Shown here: one piece after another, positions 1 through 5,297 of the stretch | Position numbering within the stretch: the first letter of the stretch is position 1 | Layout of the letters: every line of letters begins with the position of its first letter | DNA from: JBOHER01 sp050701115 | GTDB lineage: Bacteria; Actinomycetota; Actinomycetes; Mycobacteriales; Pseudonocardiaceae | DNA: 5,974 bases | NCBI GenBank assembly: GCA_050701115.1 | Contig: JBOHER010000433.1 | Location: 1 to 5,974 of the forward strand | Reading direction: 5' to 3' | Notes under the pieces: generated by a model | Seen by the model: the letters and a program-made list of their open reading frames with translations, nothing else | Told to the model about the DNA's origin: nothing | Database searches by the model: none | Program-made: the position numbers and the translations under genes

Positions 1-111
1 AAGCTGCGCCGCACCCTCATCGCAGCCCGAATAACGGGCGTTGGCGCAGCTCAACCAGACCCCCACAAATACCGCGACTACGCCCTGGCCTGCGCCGCCA
101 CCGCCGCATAA
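1..111 (+). CDS. C-terminal end of an unidentified protein (partial)
   Basis: An open frame enters from the left edge and ends at TAA 109-111, leaving 36 codons. The peptide runs from KLRRTLIAAR to DYALACAATAA, basic at first and alanine-rich at the end. Third positions are mostly G or C in the second half but include several A-ending codons (GCA, CGA, ATA, AAA) in the first, so the codon bias is weaker than in the intact genes here. I do not recognise the family. It converges on the LVIVD remnant, with only 9 bases between the two stop codons. Because that neighbour seems to lose its normal C-terminus exactly here, this frame may belong to DNA that arrived later, such as a mobile element, but nothing in the 36 residues proves it. 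It could also be a chance open frame. Confidence 0.35.
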   Translation, partial: KLRRTLIAARITGVGAAQPDPHKYRDYALACAATAA

Positions 112-120
112 CTGCGAAAC

Positions 121-547
121 TCAAGCGTAGTTCCGCTCGACGAAAACTCCCCATACATTGGCGAACTTCTCACCAGGGAAGAAGAAGCCGCGAGGGTCAG
201 CCGCCGGCTCGGGGACGAACTGGGCCACCTTGCGCGGCTCCGCGGCATTCGTGATGTCGAGGATCACGACACCCTCGGCGTACCAGGAGAAGTAGGCCAG
301 GTTGCCGCGGACCTTCGGGTCGTGCACGGTGAAGAAACCCGGTCCCGGTGTGGCGCGGGTGCTGGGCAGTTCGAATGTCGACAACTGCACCGGATTGTTG
401 CCCTCTTCGTGCGCCGCGAACGTGGTGCGGCCAACGAACTCCGGGCTGGCCGGGTCGGTGGCGTCGATGCCGGATCCCGAGCTCCTTCCATGCGCCCCAC
501 TCGCCCACCTTCACCGGTTGTGCAGGAGCGGACACGGCCAACACCAC
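121..547 (-). pseudogene. LVIVD-repeat protein remnant, frameshifted and truncated
   Basis: Two minus-strand frames together read as part of an LVIVD-repeat protein, a family of usually secreted, beta-propeller-like proteins of unclear function. The upstream piece (547-482) reads VVLAVSAPAQPVKVGEWG and ends in AWKE. The downstream piece (480-124) holds GIDATDPASPEFVGRTT, AAHEEGNNP, GFFTVHDPK, YAEGVVILDITNAAEPRKV and VWGVFVERNYA. The motif VVILDITNAAEPRKV is a typical repeat unit. Joining the pieces needs one extra base (or two missing ones) near 481; without it the upstream frame runs into unrelated residues and the downstream frame meets a TGA. About 141 residues survive, against several hundred in intact members. 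The end at NYA, directly followed by TGA, looks early: as I recall the family, sequence of the type LASD continues here. No signal peptide from this family is visible upstream. A sequencing error could explain the single shift but not the missing N-terminal repeats. Confidence 0.7.
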
Positions 548-548
548 T

Positions 549-734
549 CCGCAACGGGTGGCGGCGCAGCCGGGACCAGCAGCCGACCACACCACCGAGG
601 ATCTCGCCCAGAATCCGCAGGAAGTCGGGGCTGGAGTCGAGGTCGTCGCGGCCGAATAGCGTCTCGTACGCCAGCAGGCTCATGATGCTGATCGTGAGCA
701 GGCAGACCAGGAACCGGGTGCGGGTGCCCCGCAT
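549..734 (-). pseudogene. N-terminal fragment of a small membrane protein
   Basis: Read from ATG 734-732, this frame gives about 62 residues with a basic start (MRGTRTR), a hydrophobic segment at about residues 8-26 (FLVCLLTISIMSLLAYETL), an acidic stretch (GRDDLDSS, 28-35) and a second mildly hydrophobic stretch (FLRILGEILGGVVG, 38-51), ending in SRLRRHPLR. Nearly all third positions are G or C, which argues for real or recent coding. The bias vanishes after about codon 62, where the LVIVD reading begins in another frame. The frame formally continues to a stop near 264 but is not coding-like there. No Shine-Dalgarno sequence precedes the ATG, and only 15 bases separate it from the divergent start at 750, leaving no room for a normal promoter. 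I infer a gene fragment fused by rearrangement to the LVIVD remnant. A genuine short membrane protein, or the original N-terminus of the LVIVD gene, are alternatives. Family not recognised. Confidence 0.45.
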
Positions 735-738
735 ATCG

Positions 739-744
739 AAGGAG
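739..744 (+). promoter_or_regulatory. Ribosome binding site of the decarboxylase/hydratase gene
   Basis: AAGGAG stands 5 bases before ATG 750, a strong Shine-Dalgarno match that fixes the start. The site lies against the start of the opposing membrane-protein fragment, so the rearrangement boundary, if there is one, should fall just upstream of it. Confidence 0.75.
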
Positions 745-749
745 ATCGT

Positions 750-1532
750 ATGACTGACTGGACGATCGATCGCGTAGTGACCGAGCTGCTCGACCGCGAG
801 GCACACCGTCGAGACGGCGGACGGATCACCGACGAATGGCCCGGACTGGACCTGGCCACCGCCTACCAGGTGCAGGACGCGCTGGTGCGGCGCCGGGTCG
901 AATCCGGGGAGACGGTAGTCGGAGTCAAGCTGGGCTTGACCTCACGGGCCAAGCAGGAACGAATGGGCATCGATTCCCCGCTCACCGCGTGGCTGACCGA
1001 CGCGATGGCGTTACCTGTGGGTGAACCGATTCCCCTCGACGCGCTGATCCATCCGCGGGTCGAACCCGAGATCGTCTTCGTCATGCGCGAGCGGCTGACC
1101 GGACCCGGCGTGACCGCCGCGACCGCCTTGGCGGCGGTCGAAAGCGTGCACGCCGGATTCGAAGTGATCGACAGCCGTTACACCGATTTCAGCTTCGCCC
1201 TGCCCGATGTGGTGGCCGACAATGCCTCGTCGTCGCGGTTCGTCGTTGGCGGCAAGGCGCTGCCGCCGGACGGACTCGACCTCGAACTGGAGGCATGCCT
1301 GGTCGGTATCGACGGGGAGACCGTCGCTTCCGCCACCGGCGCGGCCGTGCAGGGCCACCCCGCCGAGGCACTCGCGCTCGCGGCCAATGACCTGTGCAAC
1401 CGGGGCATCGCCATCGAAGCCGGCTGGATCGTGCTCACCGGTGGGCTCACCGATGCCTTGTTCGTGGAACCCGGCCGGGAGATCACGGCCGAGTTCACCC
1501 ACCTCGGGTCGTTGCGCGTGATCGGAGTCTGA
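750..1532 (+). CDS. 4-oxalocrotonate decarboxylase / 2-oxopent-4-enoate hydratase family protein
   Basis: This 260-residue protein has the normal length for the decarboxylase/hydratase branch of the fumarylacetoacetate hydrolase superfamily, cytosolic enzymes of the meta-cleavage pathway. Decarboxylases turn 4-oxalocrotonate into 2-hydroxypenta-2,4-dienoate; hydratases convert the latter to 4-hydroxy-2-oxovalerate. Visible motifs are GVKLGLTSRAKQERMG (58-73, with the expected active-site Lys60), HPRVEPEIVFV (101-111, Glu105 and Glu107 as expected divalent-metal ligands), GFEVIDSRYTDF (136-147, Glu138 as the third ligand) and ADNASSSRFVVGG (156-168). The DSRYTDF and SSSRF motifs and the MGIDSP segment (72-77) resemble XylI/DmpH decarboxylases more than MhpD hydratases, but the two cannot be separated safely by eye. 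No ring-cleavage dioxygenase, aldolase or acetaldehyde dehydrogenase lies in the window, so the gene is an orphan here. The ATG has a strong ribosome binding site. Codon bias is typical and there is no visible damage. Confidence 0.94.
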   Translation: MTDWTIDRVVTELLDREAHRRDGGRITDEWPGLDLATAYQVQDALVRRRVESGETVVGVKLGLTSRAKQERMGIDSPLTAWLTDAMALPVGEPIPLDALIHPRVEPEIVFVMRERLTGPGVTAATALAAVESVHAGFEVIDSRYTDFSFALPDVVADNASSSRFVVGGKALPPDGLDLELEACLVGIDGETVASATGAAVQGHPAEALALAANDLCNRGIAIEAGWIVLTGGLTDALFVEPGREITAEFTHLGSLRVIGV

Positions 1533-1555
1533 CATGAATGACCAGCGTCGAGGAC

Positions 1556-1560
1556 AGGAG
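1556..1560 (+). promoter_or_regulatory. Ribosome binding site without a full-length gene
   Basis: AGGAG stands 7 bases before ATG 1568, as good as the site in front of the decarboxylase/hydratase gene and 24 bases after its stop codon. That is where the next gene of an operon would be expected to begin. Confidence 0.4.
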
Positions 1561-1567
1561 AAACCCG

Positions 1568-1681
1568 ATGGGTGAACGACTCCCCGTCTCGCCACCACGC
1601 GCCCCTCGCACCTTACGATGGCGCCGCGACGATCTCGTCGATCAGTGCGGCCAGCCCGGCAGGCCGGCTCAGCATCGGTAG
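1568..1681 (+). pseudogene. Possible truncated start of a lost operon partner
   Basis: ATG 1568, preceded by a good Shine-Dalgarno site, opens a frame of only 37 codons beginning MGERLPVSPPRAP. From about 1613 it runs antisense into the 3' end of the convergent hydrolase gene, and its downstream residues (RWRRDDLVDQ) look like a shadow of that gene. Only about the first 15 codons could belong to an original protein, too few to name a family. The likely reading is that the partner gene following the decarboxylase/hydratase was cut off at or before about 1613. A short coupled peptide, or a chance ribosome binding site, cannot be excluded. Confidence 0.3.
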
Positions 1682-2338
1682 GTGCCCGCTCACCAGATCA
1701 TGCACACGAGCATCCGGCAGCGAGCGGATCATCCGATCCCGCACCGCATCAGCGATGCTGCGGTCATCCCGCAGCCGGACGTAGTGCAGCGGCATTCCGG
1801 GCGGAAAGGTCGCACTGGACACCGGATCGAGCAGCAAGCCAGGCGCCTCCGCCACCCGTCGCTCGAGGAACCACGCGGTGGTCTCGGCATCCAGGTCGTT
1901 GCACAGGGTTTTGCGGTTCTCCGCCGCCGGGGAGAGCAGGCCCGCTGGACGCAGCGCGTACAGCCCGCGCAAGAACAGCCGCTGCGGCAGCGGAAGCAGG
2001 TCCACCCAGGACTTCCCCTCCTGAGGGACCGTCGCACCCACCAGGACAACCGCCGCCGCTCGCCCCCCGAGCAACTCGGCAAGCGCTGGCACGAGTACTC
2101 CGCTGAACGAATGAGCGACCAGCACCACCCGCTCGACGTCCCACTCCAGGACGTCATCGGCAACGGAGCGGACCGCATCGGCCAACCTGACCGAGCGTCG
2201 ATCCGCTGGACGCGAACCCCGGCCAGGGAGATCGACCGCGAGCGCGGGCGAGCCAAGCTCGGCGCGCACCCGCTCCCATAACCAGGAGCCCAGTTCGGAT
2301 CCGTGAATCAGCACGGACCCCGTCTCGGTGTTCGACAT
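1613..2338 (-). CDS. Alpha/beta hydrolase
   Basis: This 241-residue soluble protein has the alpha/beta hydrolase fold; substrate unknown, probably an ester or related small molecule. Features in order: strand and oxyanion-loop motif VLIHGSELGSW (9-19), the DLPGRG turn (36-41), the nucleophile elbow VAHSFSG (74-80, Ser77), the acid in RLRDDRS (188-194, Asp191 or Asp192) and the catalytic histidine in VSGHLPM (216-222, His219). The triad therefore looks complete. The elbow has Ala where many family members have Gly (AHSFSG instead of GHSxGG), which is tolerated in plant-esterase-like bacterial members. A longer frame to 2383 exists, but ATG 2338 has a GGAGGG ribosome binding site and starts just before the first strand, so I prefer it. 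There is no signal peptide. It converges on the decarboxylase/hydratase gene (80 bases between stop codons) and lies downstream of a truncated dehydrogenase-like fragment on the same strand. No pathway link to the neighbours is evident. Confidence 0.9.
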   Translation of the reverse strand: MSNTETGSVLIHGSELGSWLWERVRAELGSPALAVDLPGRGSRPADRRSVRLADAVRSVADDVLEWDVERVVLVAHSFSGVLVPALAELLGGRAAAVVLVGATVPQEGKSWVDLLPLPQRLFLRGLYALRPAGLLSPAAENRKTLCNDLDAETTAWFLERRVAEAPGLLLDPVSSATFPPGMPLHYVRLRDDRSIADAVRDRMIRSLPDARVHDLVSGHLPMLSRPAGLAALIDEIVAAPS

Positions 2339-2342
2339 CCAG

Positions 2343-2348
2343 CCCTCC
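2343..2348 (-). promoter_or_regulatory. Ribosome binding site of the alpha/beta hydrolase
   Basis: On the minus strand GGAGGG lies 4 bases before ATG 2338-2336. It decides between this start and the upstream in-frame ATG at 2383. Confidence 0.65.
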
Positions 2349-2432
2349 GTTGTCCGCGTTTCGTGACGAGGCAAGATTGCCATCGCACACCGACAACGTG
2401 GTGTGGCACCGCTGATTCGCCGCAGGCGGAGA

Positions 2433-2588
2433 CTATGGGTTCTGCGATGCGCTCATCGGCGCGGGTGTGAGGTACATGCGTGCCCGAAGATCAGCATCGA
2501 TGCGCTGGAGGTGTAACGGATGGATCGGTAACCGGCGCTCATTTTCCTTACGTGAACCCGATATGACACCGAGGCTGAGATGATTCAT
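2433..2588 (-). pseudogene. N-terminal fragment of an alanine dehydrogenase / carboxyethylornithine synthase-like gene
   Basis: From ATG 2588-2586 the minus strand reads MNHLSLGVISGSRKENERR, then LPIHPLHLQRIDADLRARMYL. A beta strand followed by SRKENERRLPIHP is the pattern seen at the N-terminus of the alanine dehydrogenase / transhydrogenase superfamily (GVPKEIKENExRVALTP in alanine dehydrogenase) and, closer, of actinobacterial proteins annotated N5-(carboxyethyl)ornithine synthase. After about residue 41, where the family continues with a glycine-rich GYGERFG-type segment, the sequence becomes TPAPMSASQNP and stops at 2433. About 40 of the roughly 350-400 expected residues are left, with no NAD-binding domain, so this is a truncated gene. 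The start lies one base after the helicase stop codon (TGACATG), as for a translationally coupled gene, and has no separate Shine-Dalgarno sequence. The family call rests on pattern memory; the alternative is a chance frame. Confidence 0.5.
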
Positions 2589-2589
2589 G

Positions 2590-3948
2590 TCAGCGCTTGC
2601 CGCGGCGCACACCGGCACGGGAGCTGGCGGAGAAGGCGGCCGCGTTCGATCTCTTGGCGGGCGTACGAGCCGTTGTTCCTGCGCGCCGTGCCGAGTGGGA
2701 CATCGTCGGAGCCTGAGCCGGTGGTGCGACGAACGACCGCTCTCCGGGCGCGAGTTCGGTGAGCAGCGGGTGGCCGGGACGCAGCCGCGTGGTGGTCGGC
2801 CTGATGTCCGCCTTGCGGGTCAGGTTGCGCACCTCCCCGACCTGGTCATCGGTCATGAGCGTGACCACCGTGCCCTGCGCGCCTGCGCGGGCGGTACGGC
2901 CCGAGCGGTGTAGGTAGGCCTTATGTTCCAGCGGAGGGTCGGCGTGAATCACGCGGGCTATGTCGTCGACATGGATACCGCGGGCGGCGATGTCCGTCGC
3001 CACCAGGGTTCTCGCGGTGCCTTCTGAGAACGCCAGCAGGTTGCGGGTCCGGGCGTTCTGGGCCAGGTTGCCATGCAACTCGACGGCAGGGACACCTGCG
3101 GAGACCAGCTGCCGGGTCAGCGTCTTGGCCCGGCGTTTGGTCCGGGTGAACACGAGCGTGCGACCAGGCGCGGCGGCGAGGTCGACCAGGACGGCGAGCC
3201 GGGCGTCGTGCTGTACATGCAGCACGTGGTGTGACATCTCGGCGACCGGAGACTGTGCCGAGTCGACGCTGTGACTGACGGGGTTGGTGAGGAATCGCCG
3301 TACCAGTACGTCGACGGCGGCATCGAGGGTGGCTGAGAACAGCAGCCGCTGACCCTCGGGCGGAGTCTGGTCGAGCAGCTTCCGGACGGCGGGCAGGAAG
3401 CCGAGGTCTGCCATGTGGTCGGCCTCGTCCAGCACGGTGACCTCGACGGCGTCGAGATGCGCGTGGCCGGTAGCGATGTGATCGGCGAGCCTGCCAGGGC
3501 ATGCCACCAGTACGTCGACGCCTGCCCGCAGGCCATGGATCTGGGGGGACGGGCTGACCCCGCCGAAGACGGTCAACGTCCGCAGGGACAGCGCGTCGGC
3601 CAGCGGGGCCATCGACGCCTCGATCTGGGTGACGAGTTCGCGGGTAGGCGCCAGGATCAGCGCACGGGGGCGGCCTGGCCGTCGCGGCTTCGCGCCGGCA
3701 GCCAGCCTGGCCAGCACCGGGAGCACGAATGCGTAGGTCTTGCCCGACCCGGTTCGGCCGCGGCCAAGCACATCGCGTCCGGCCAGCGAATGGGGCAATG
3801 TGGCGGCCTGGATGGGGAACGGCGTTGTGACGCCGCAGGCGGCGAGCGCCGCGGCGAGCGGGGGCGGCACGCCGAGGTCATGGAAGGTGAGGTCTACTGA
3901 AGTGTCTGAAGTGGACGAGGGTGTGATGCGGGGGCGGCGAGCCGCCAT
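2590..3948 (-). CDS. DEAD-box ATP-dependent RNA helicase
   Basis: This 452-residue protein carries the complete DEAD-box core, an enzyme that unwinds or remodels RNA (ribosome assembly, RNA decay, cold adaptation) using ATP. Motifs in order: Q motif around Phe22 to Gln47 (TTPFPIQ, 41-47), Walker A GRTGSGKT (64-71), PTREL (101-105), GG (129-130), CPGRL (150-154), DEAD (174-177), SAT (205-207), VFTRTKRRA (266-274), ELHGNLAQNAR (290-300), VATDIAARGIHVD (316-328) and HRSGRTARAG (347-356). The 90 or so C-terminal residues are proline-, alanine- and arginine-rich and end in RRGKR, a flexible basic RNA-binding tail usual in actinobacterial RhlE-like helicases. The frame is open up to a GTG at 4056, with an ATG at 4017. 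I chose ATG 3948 because GGAG sits 5 bases before it, while neither other start has a ribosome binding site and 4056 seems to lie upstream of the transcription start. The gene is divergent from capA. Exact subfamily not assigned. Confidence 0.95.
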   Translation of the reverse strand: MAARRPRITPSSTSDTSVDLTFHDLGVPPPLAAALAACGVTTPFPIQAATLPHSLAGRDVLGRGRTGSGKTYAFVLPVLARLAAGAKPRRPGRPRALILAPTRELVTQIEASMAPLADALSLRTLTVFGGVSPSPQIHGLRAGVDVLVACPGRLADHIATGHAHLDAVEVTVLDEADHMADLGFLPAVRKLLDQTPPEGQRLLFSATLDAAVDVLVRRFLTNPVSHSVDSAQSPVAEMSHHVLHVQHDARLAVLVDLAAAPGRTLVFTRTKRRAKTLTRQLVSAGVPAVELHGNLAQNARTRNLLAFSEGTARTLVATDIAARGIHVDDIARVIHADPPLEHKAYLHRSGRTARAGAQGTVVTLMTDDQVGEVRNLTRKADIRPTTTRLRPGHPLLTELAPGERSFVAPPAQAPTMSHSARRAGTTARTPAKRSNAAAFSASSRAGVRRGKR

Positions 3949-3953
3949 GAATT

Positions 3954-3957
3954 CTCC
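3954..3957 (-). promoter_or_regulatory. Ribosome binding site deciding the helicase start
   Basis: The minus strand reads TTCGGAGAATTC directly before ATG 3948-3946, putting GGAG at a spacing of 5 bases. The two upstream in-frame candidates (ATG 4017, GTG 4056) have no such site. Confidence 0.6.
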
Positions 3958-4058
3958 GAACGTGGAAGGGTCGTCCTGCCCGGCGCGGAGCCAGCCGCGG
4001 CGCGTGGTGGTCGACATGAGACGCGACCCGAGGCAGAACTGAACGGGCCGCGTCACTT

Positions 4059-4064
4059 ACTGTA
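4059..4064 (-). promoter_or_regulatory. Possible -10 element of the helicase promoter
   Basis: TACAGT on the minus strand fits the actinobacterial TAnnnT -10 pattern and would place the transcript start near 4051-4053, giving a leader of about 100 bases to ATG 3948. No good -35 match stands 16-18 bases upstream, so the call is tentative. Confidence 0.35.
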
Positions 4065-4074
4065 CGCGACCCGG

Positions 4075-4108
4075 TCGACAGCCCACTCGCCGGGCCTACC
4101 ATCGAGAT
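4075..4108 (+). promoter_or_regulatory. Leaderless promoter of the capA-family gene
   Basis: TCGACA (4075-4080, five of six bases of the -35 consensus), a 16-base spacer and TACCAT (4097-4102, a TAnnnT -10) are followed by only 6 bases before GTG 4109. A transcript starting at or next to the GTG would have no leader. This agrees with the lack of a clear Shine-Dalgarno sequence in front of the gene and with the commonness of leaderless genes in actinobacteria. Confidence 0.5.
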
Positions 4109-5230
4109 GTGAGCCGGTCCGATGGTCTGGTGACACTGTTCCTGTGCGGCGACGTCATGCCCGGTCGCGGCATCGACCAGATCCTGCCCCACCCCGGCGA
4201 TCCTGAGCTGCGCGAGGACTTTCTGCGTGACGCCCGCCACTACGTTGATCTCGCCGAAGCGGCCAACGGCCCGATCCCACGGCCAGTCGGCTTCGCCTGG
4301 CCGTGGGGCGACACGCTGCGCATACTCGACCAGCAGGCGCCGGACGCGCGCGTGATCAACCTGGAAACGAGCGTCACCAGTTGCGGCGATTTCGCGCCGG
4401 GTAAGGCCGTGCACTACCGGATGAGTCCCGCCAACGCACGGTCACTGTCCGCGGGCCGACCAGACCTCTGCGTGCTCGCCAACAACCATGTTCTCGACTT
4501 CGGTCACCGCGGGCTCGAAGAGACGCTCCAGACCTTGTCCGACGTCGGCCTGTCCTGGGTGGGTGCTGGAGGCGATGCGGTCGAGGCGTCCCGGCCTGCG
4601 ACGGTTGAGCTGCCATCGGGCGGCCGAGTTGTGGTGCTGGCATGCGGATCCTCCTCCAGCGGCATTCCCGCGGACTGGGCCGCTGCGCGCGATCGGCCCG
4701 GGGTCAACCTGATCCCTGACCTCTCCGACCGCACCGCGGACGTGATCACCGATCGACTGAACGCGGTGCACCGGCCCGGTGATCTACTGGTGGTGTCTGT
4801 CCATTGGGGATCGAACTGGGGATACGACGTAGCACCGCACCAAGTTCACTTCGCCCACCGGCTCGTCGACTCCGGCGTGGACATCGTGCATGGACACTCC
4901 TCACATCATCCCCGACCGATCGAGGTCTACGGTGGTCGGCTGATCCTTTACGGTTGTGGGGACTTCATCGATGACTACGAAGGAATCCGCGGCCGTGAGC
5001 GGTTCCGCGATGACCTGCGGCTGCTGTACTTCCCGTCCCTCGAGCCCGGTAGCGGAAGTTTGACCACGCTGCGGATGGTGGTCATGCAAGCGCGCCAGAT
5101 GCGGCTCTGCCCGGCATCGGAAGCGGACGTGCACTGGCTGCGGAAGCTGTTGACGCGGATCAGTAGGCCGTTCGGTACCAGGATTGAGCTCGATCGTCAT
5201 CAGCTGCTCACCGTCCGCCTCCCGGAGTAG
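4109..5230 (+). CDS. CapA family protein (PGA_cap metallophosphoesterase-like)
   Basis: This 373-residue protein belongs to the CapA / poly-gamma-glutamate capsule family, whose fold is related to metal-dependent phosphoesterases. Motifs in order: LFLCGDVMPGRGID (10-23), INLETSVT (83-90), LANNHVLDFG (123-132) followed by GLEETL (135-140) and GAGG (152-155), VSVHWGSNWGYD (230-240), VHGHSSHHPRPIEVYGG (260-276) and LYGCGDFIDDYEG (280-292). The Asp, Asn and His residues in these motifs are the expected metal and active-site positions. It has no signal peptide or membrane anchor, unlike Bacillus CapA/PgsA, and no capB- or capC-like neighbours are in the window, so capsule synthesis should not be assumed. 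Stand-alone members are frequent in actinomycetes and their role is not established. GTG 4109 is the start: the motif block begins ten residues later and a leaderless promoter ends at it. A TetR gene follows after 67 bases on the same strand. Confidence 0.93.
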   Translation: MSRSDGLVTLFLCGDVMPGRGIDQILPHPGDPELREDFLRDARHYVDLAEAANGPIPRPVGFAWPWGDTLRILDQQAPDARVINLETSVTSCGDFAPGKAVHYRMSPANARSLSAGRPDLCVLANNHVLDFGHRGLEETLQTLSDVGLSWVGAGGDAVEASRPATVELPSGGRVVVLACGSSSSGIPADWAAARDRPGVNLIPDLSDRTADVITDRLNAVHRPGDLLVVSVHWGSNWGYDVAPHQVHFAHRLVDSGVDIVHGHSSHHPRPIEVYGGRLILYGCGDFIDDYEGIRGRERFRDDLRLLYFPSLEPGSGSLTTLRMVVMQARQMRLCPASEADVHWLRKLLTRISRPFGTRIELDRHQLLTVRLPE

Positions 5231-5283
5231 TCGATCCGGTGGGTGTGGAGACAGCCTGACCAGGCGGGAAGGGCCGACCAGTC

Positions 5284-5297
5284 GGTATGCTGACCGC
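5284..5297 (+). promoter_or_regulatory. tetR -10 element with overlapping inverted repeat (candidate operator)
   Basis: TATGCT (5286-5291) is a good -10 element and is followed by 6 bases before ATG 5298, again the spacing of a leaderless transcript; no convincing -35 was found. The stretch CGGTATGCTGACCG (5284-5297) is an inverted repeat, CGGT-N6-ACCG, that wraps the -10. A TetR dimer bound here would block its own promoter, so autorepression is plausible. The arms are only 4 bases long, which weakens the operator claim. Confidence 0.4.

Noticed and set aside
472..484. Adjacent BamHI and SacI sites (GGATCCCGAGCTC) at the frameshift, resembling part of a cloning-vector polylinker
   Set aside because: Only 13 bases, the flanks are continuous LVIVD-like coding sequence, and both hexamers are common in GC-rich DNA.
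302..753. Plus-strand open frames of 103-143 codons across the LVIVD remnant, one ending at the hydratase start
   Set aside because: Arginine- and proline-rich shadow translations; the third-position bias and recognisable residues are on the minus strand.
264..806. A 180-residue minus-strand protein from start 806
   Set aside because: Its beginning overlaps the hydratase gene antisense and its end is out-of-frame LVIVD sequence; only the part 734-549 has coding bias.
1011..1598. A 195-residue minus-strand frame opposite the hydratase
   Set aside because: Antisense shadow of a gene with clear family motifs; no ribosome binding site and no recognisable domain.
1533..1612. Terminator between the convergent hydratase and hydrolase genes
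   Set aside because: No stable hairpin with a T-run was found on either strand.
1682..2281. A 199-residue plus-strand frame opposite the hydrolase
   Set aside because: Antisense shadow; the minus strand carries the full hydrolase motif set.
2494..2503. Perfect 10-base palindrome GCATCGATGC
   Set aside because: It lies inside the dehydrogenase-like fragment (codons around Arg-Ile-Asp-Ala), has no repeat partner, and such palindromes arise easily by chance.
2587..2913. Plus-strand frame of 108 codons at the helicase 3' end
   Set aside because: It lies opposite the helicase motif-VI region and C-terminal tail and has no family features.
3415..3900. A 161-residue plus-strand frame inside the helicase
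   Set aside because: Shadow of the DEAD-box core, which accounts for the region completely.
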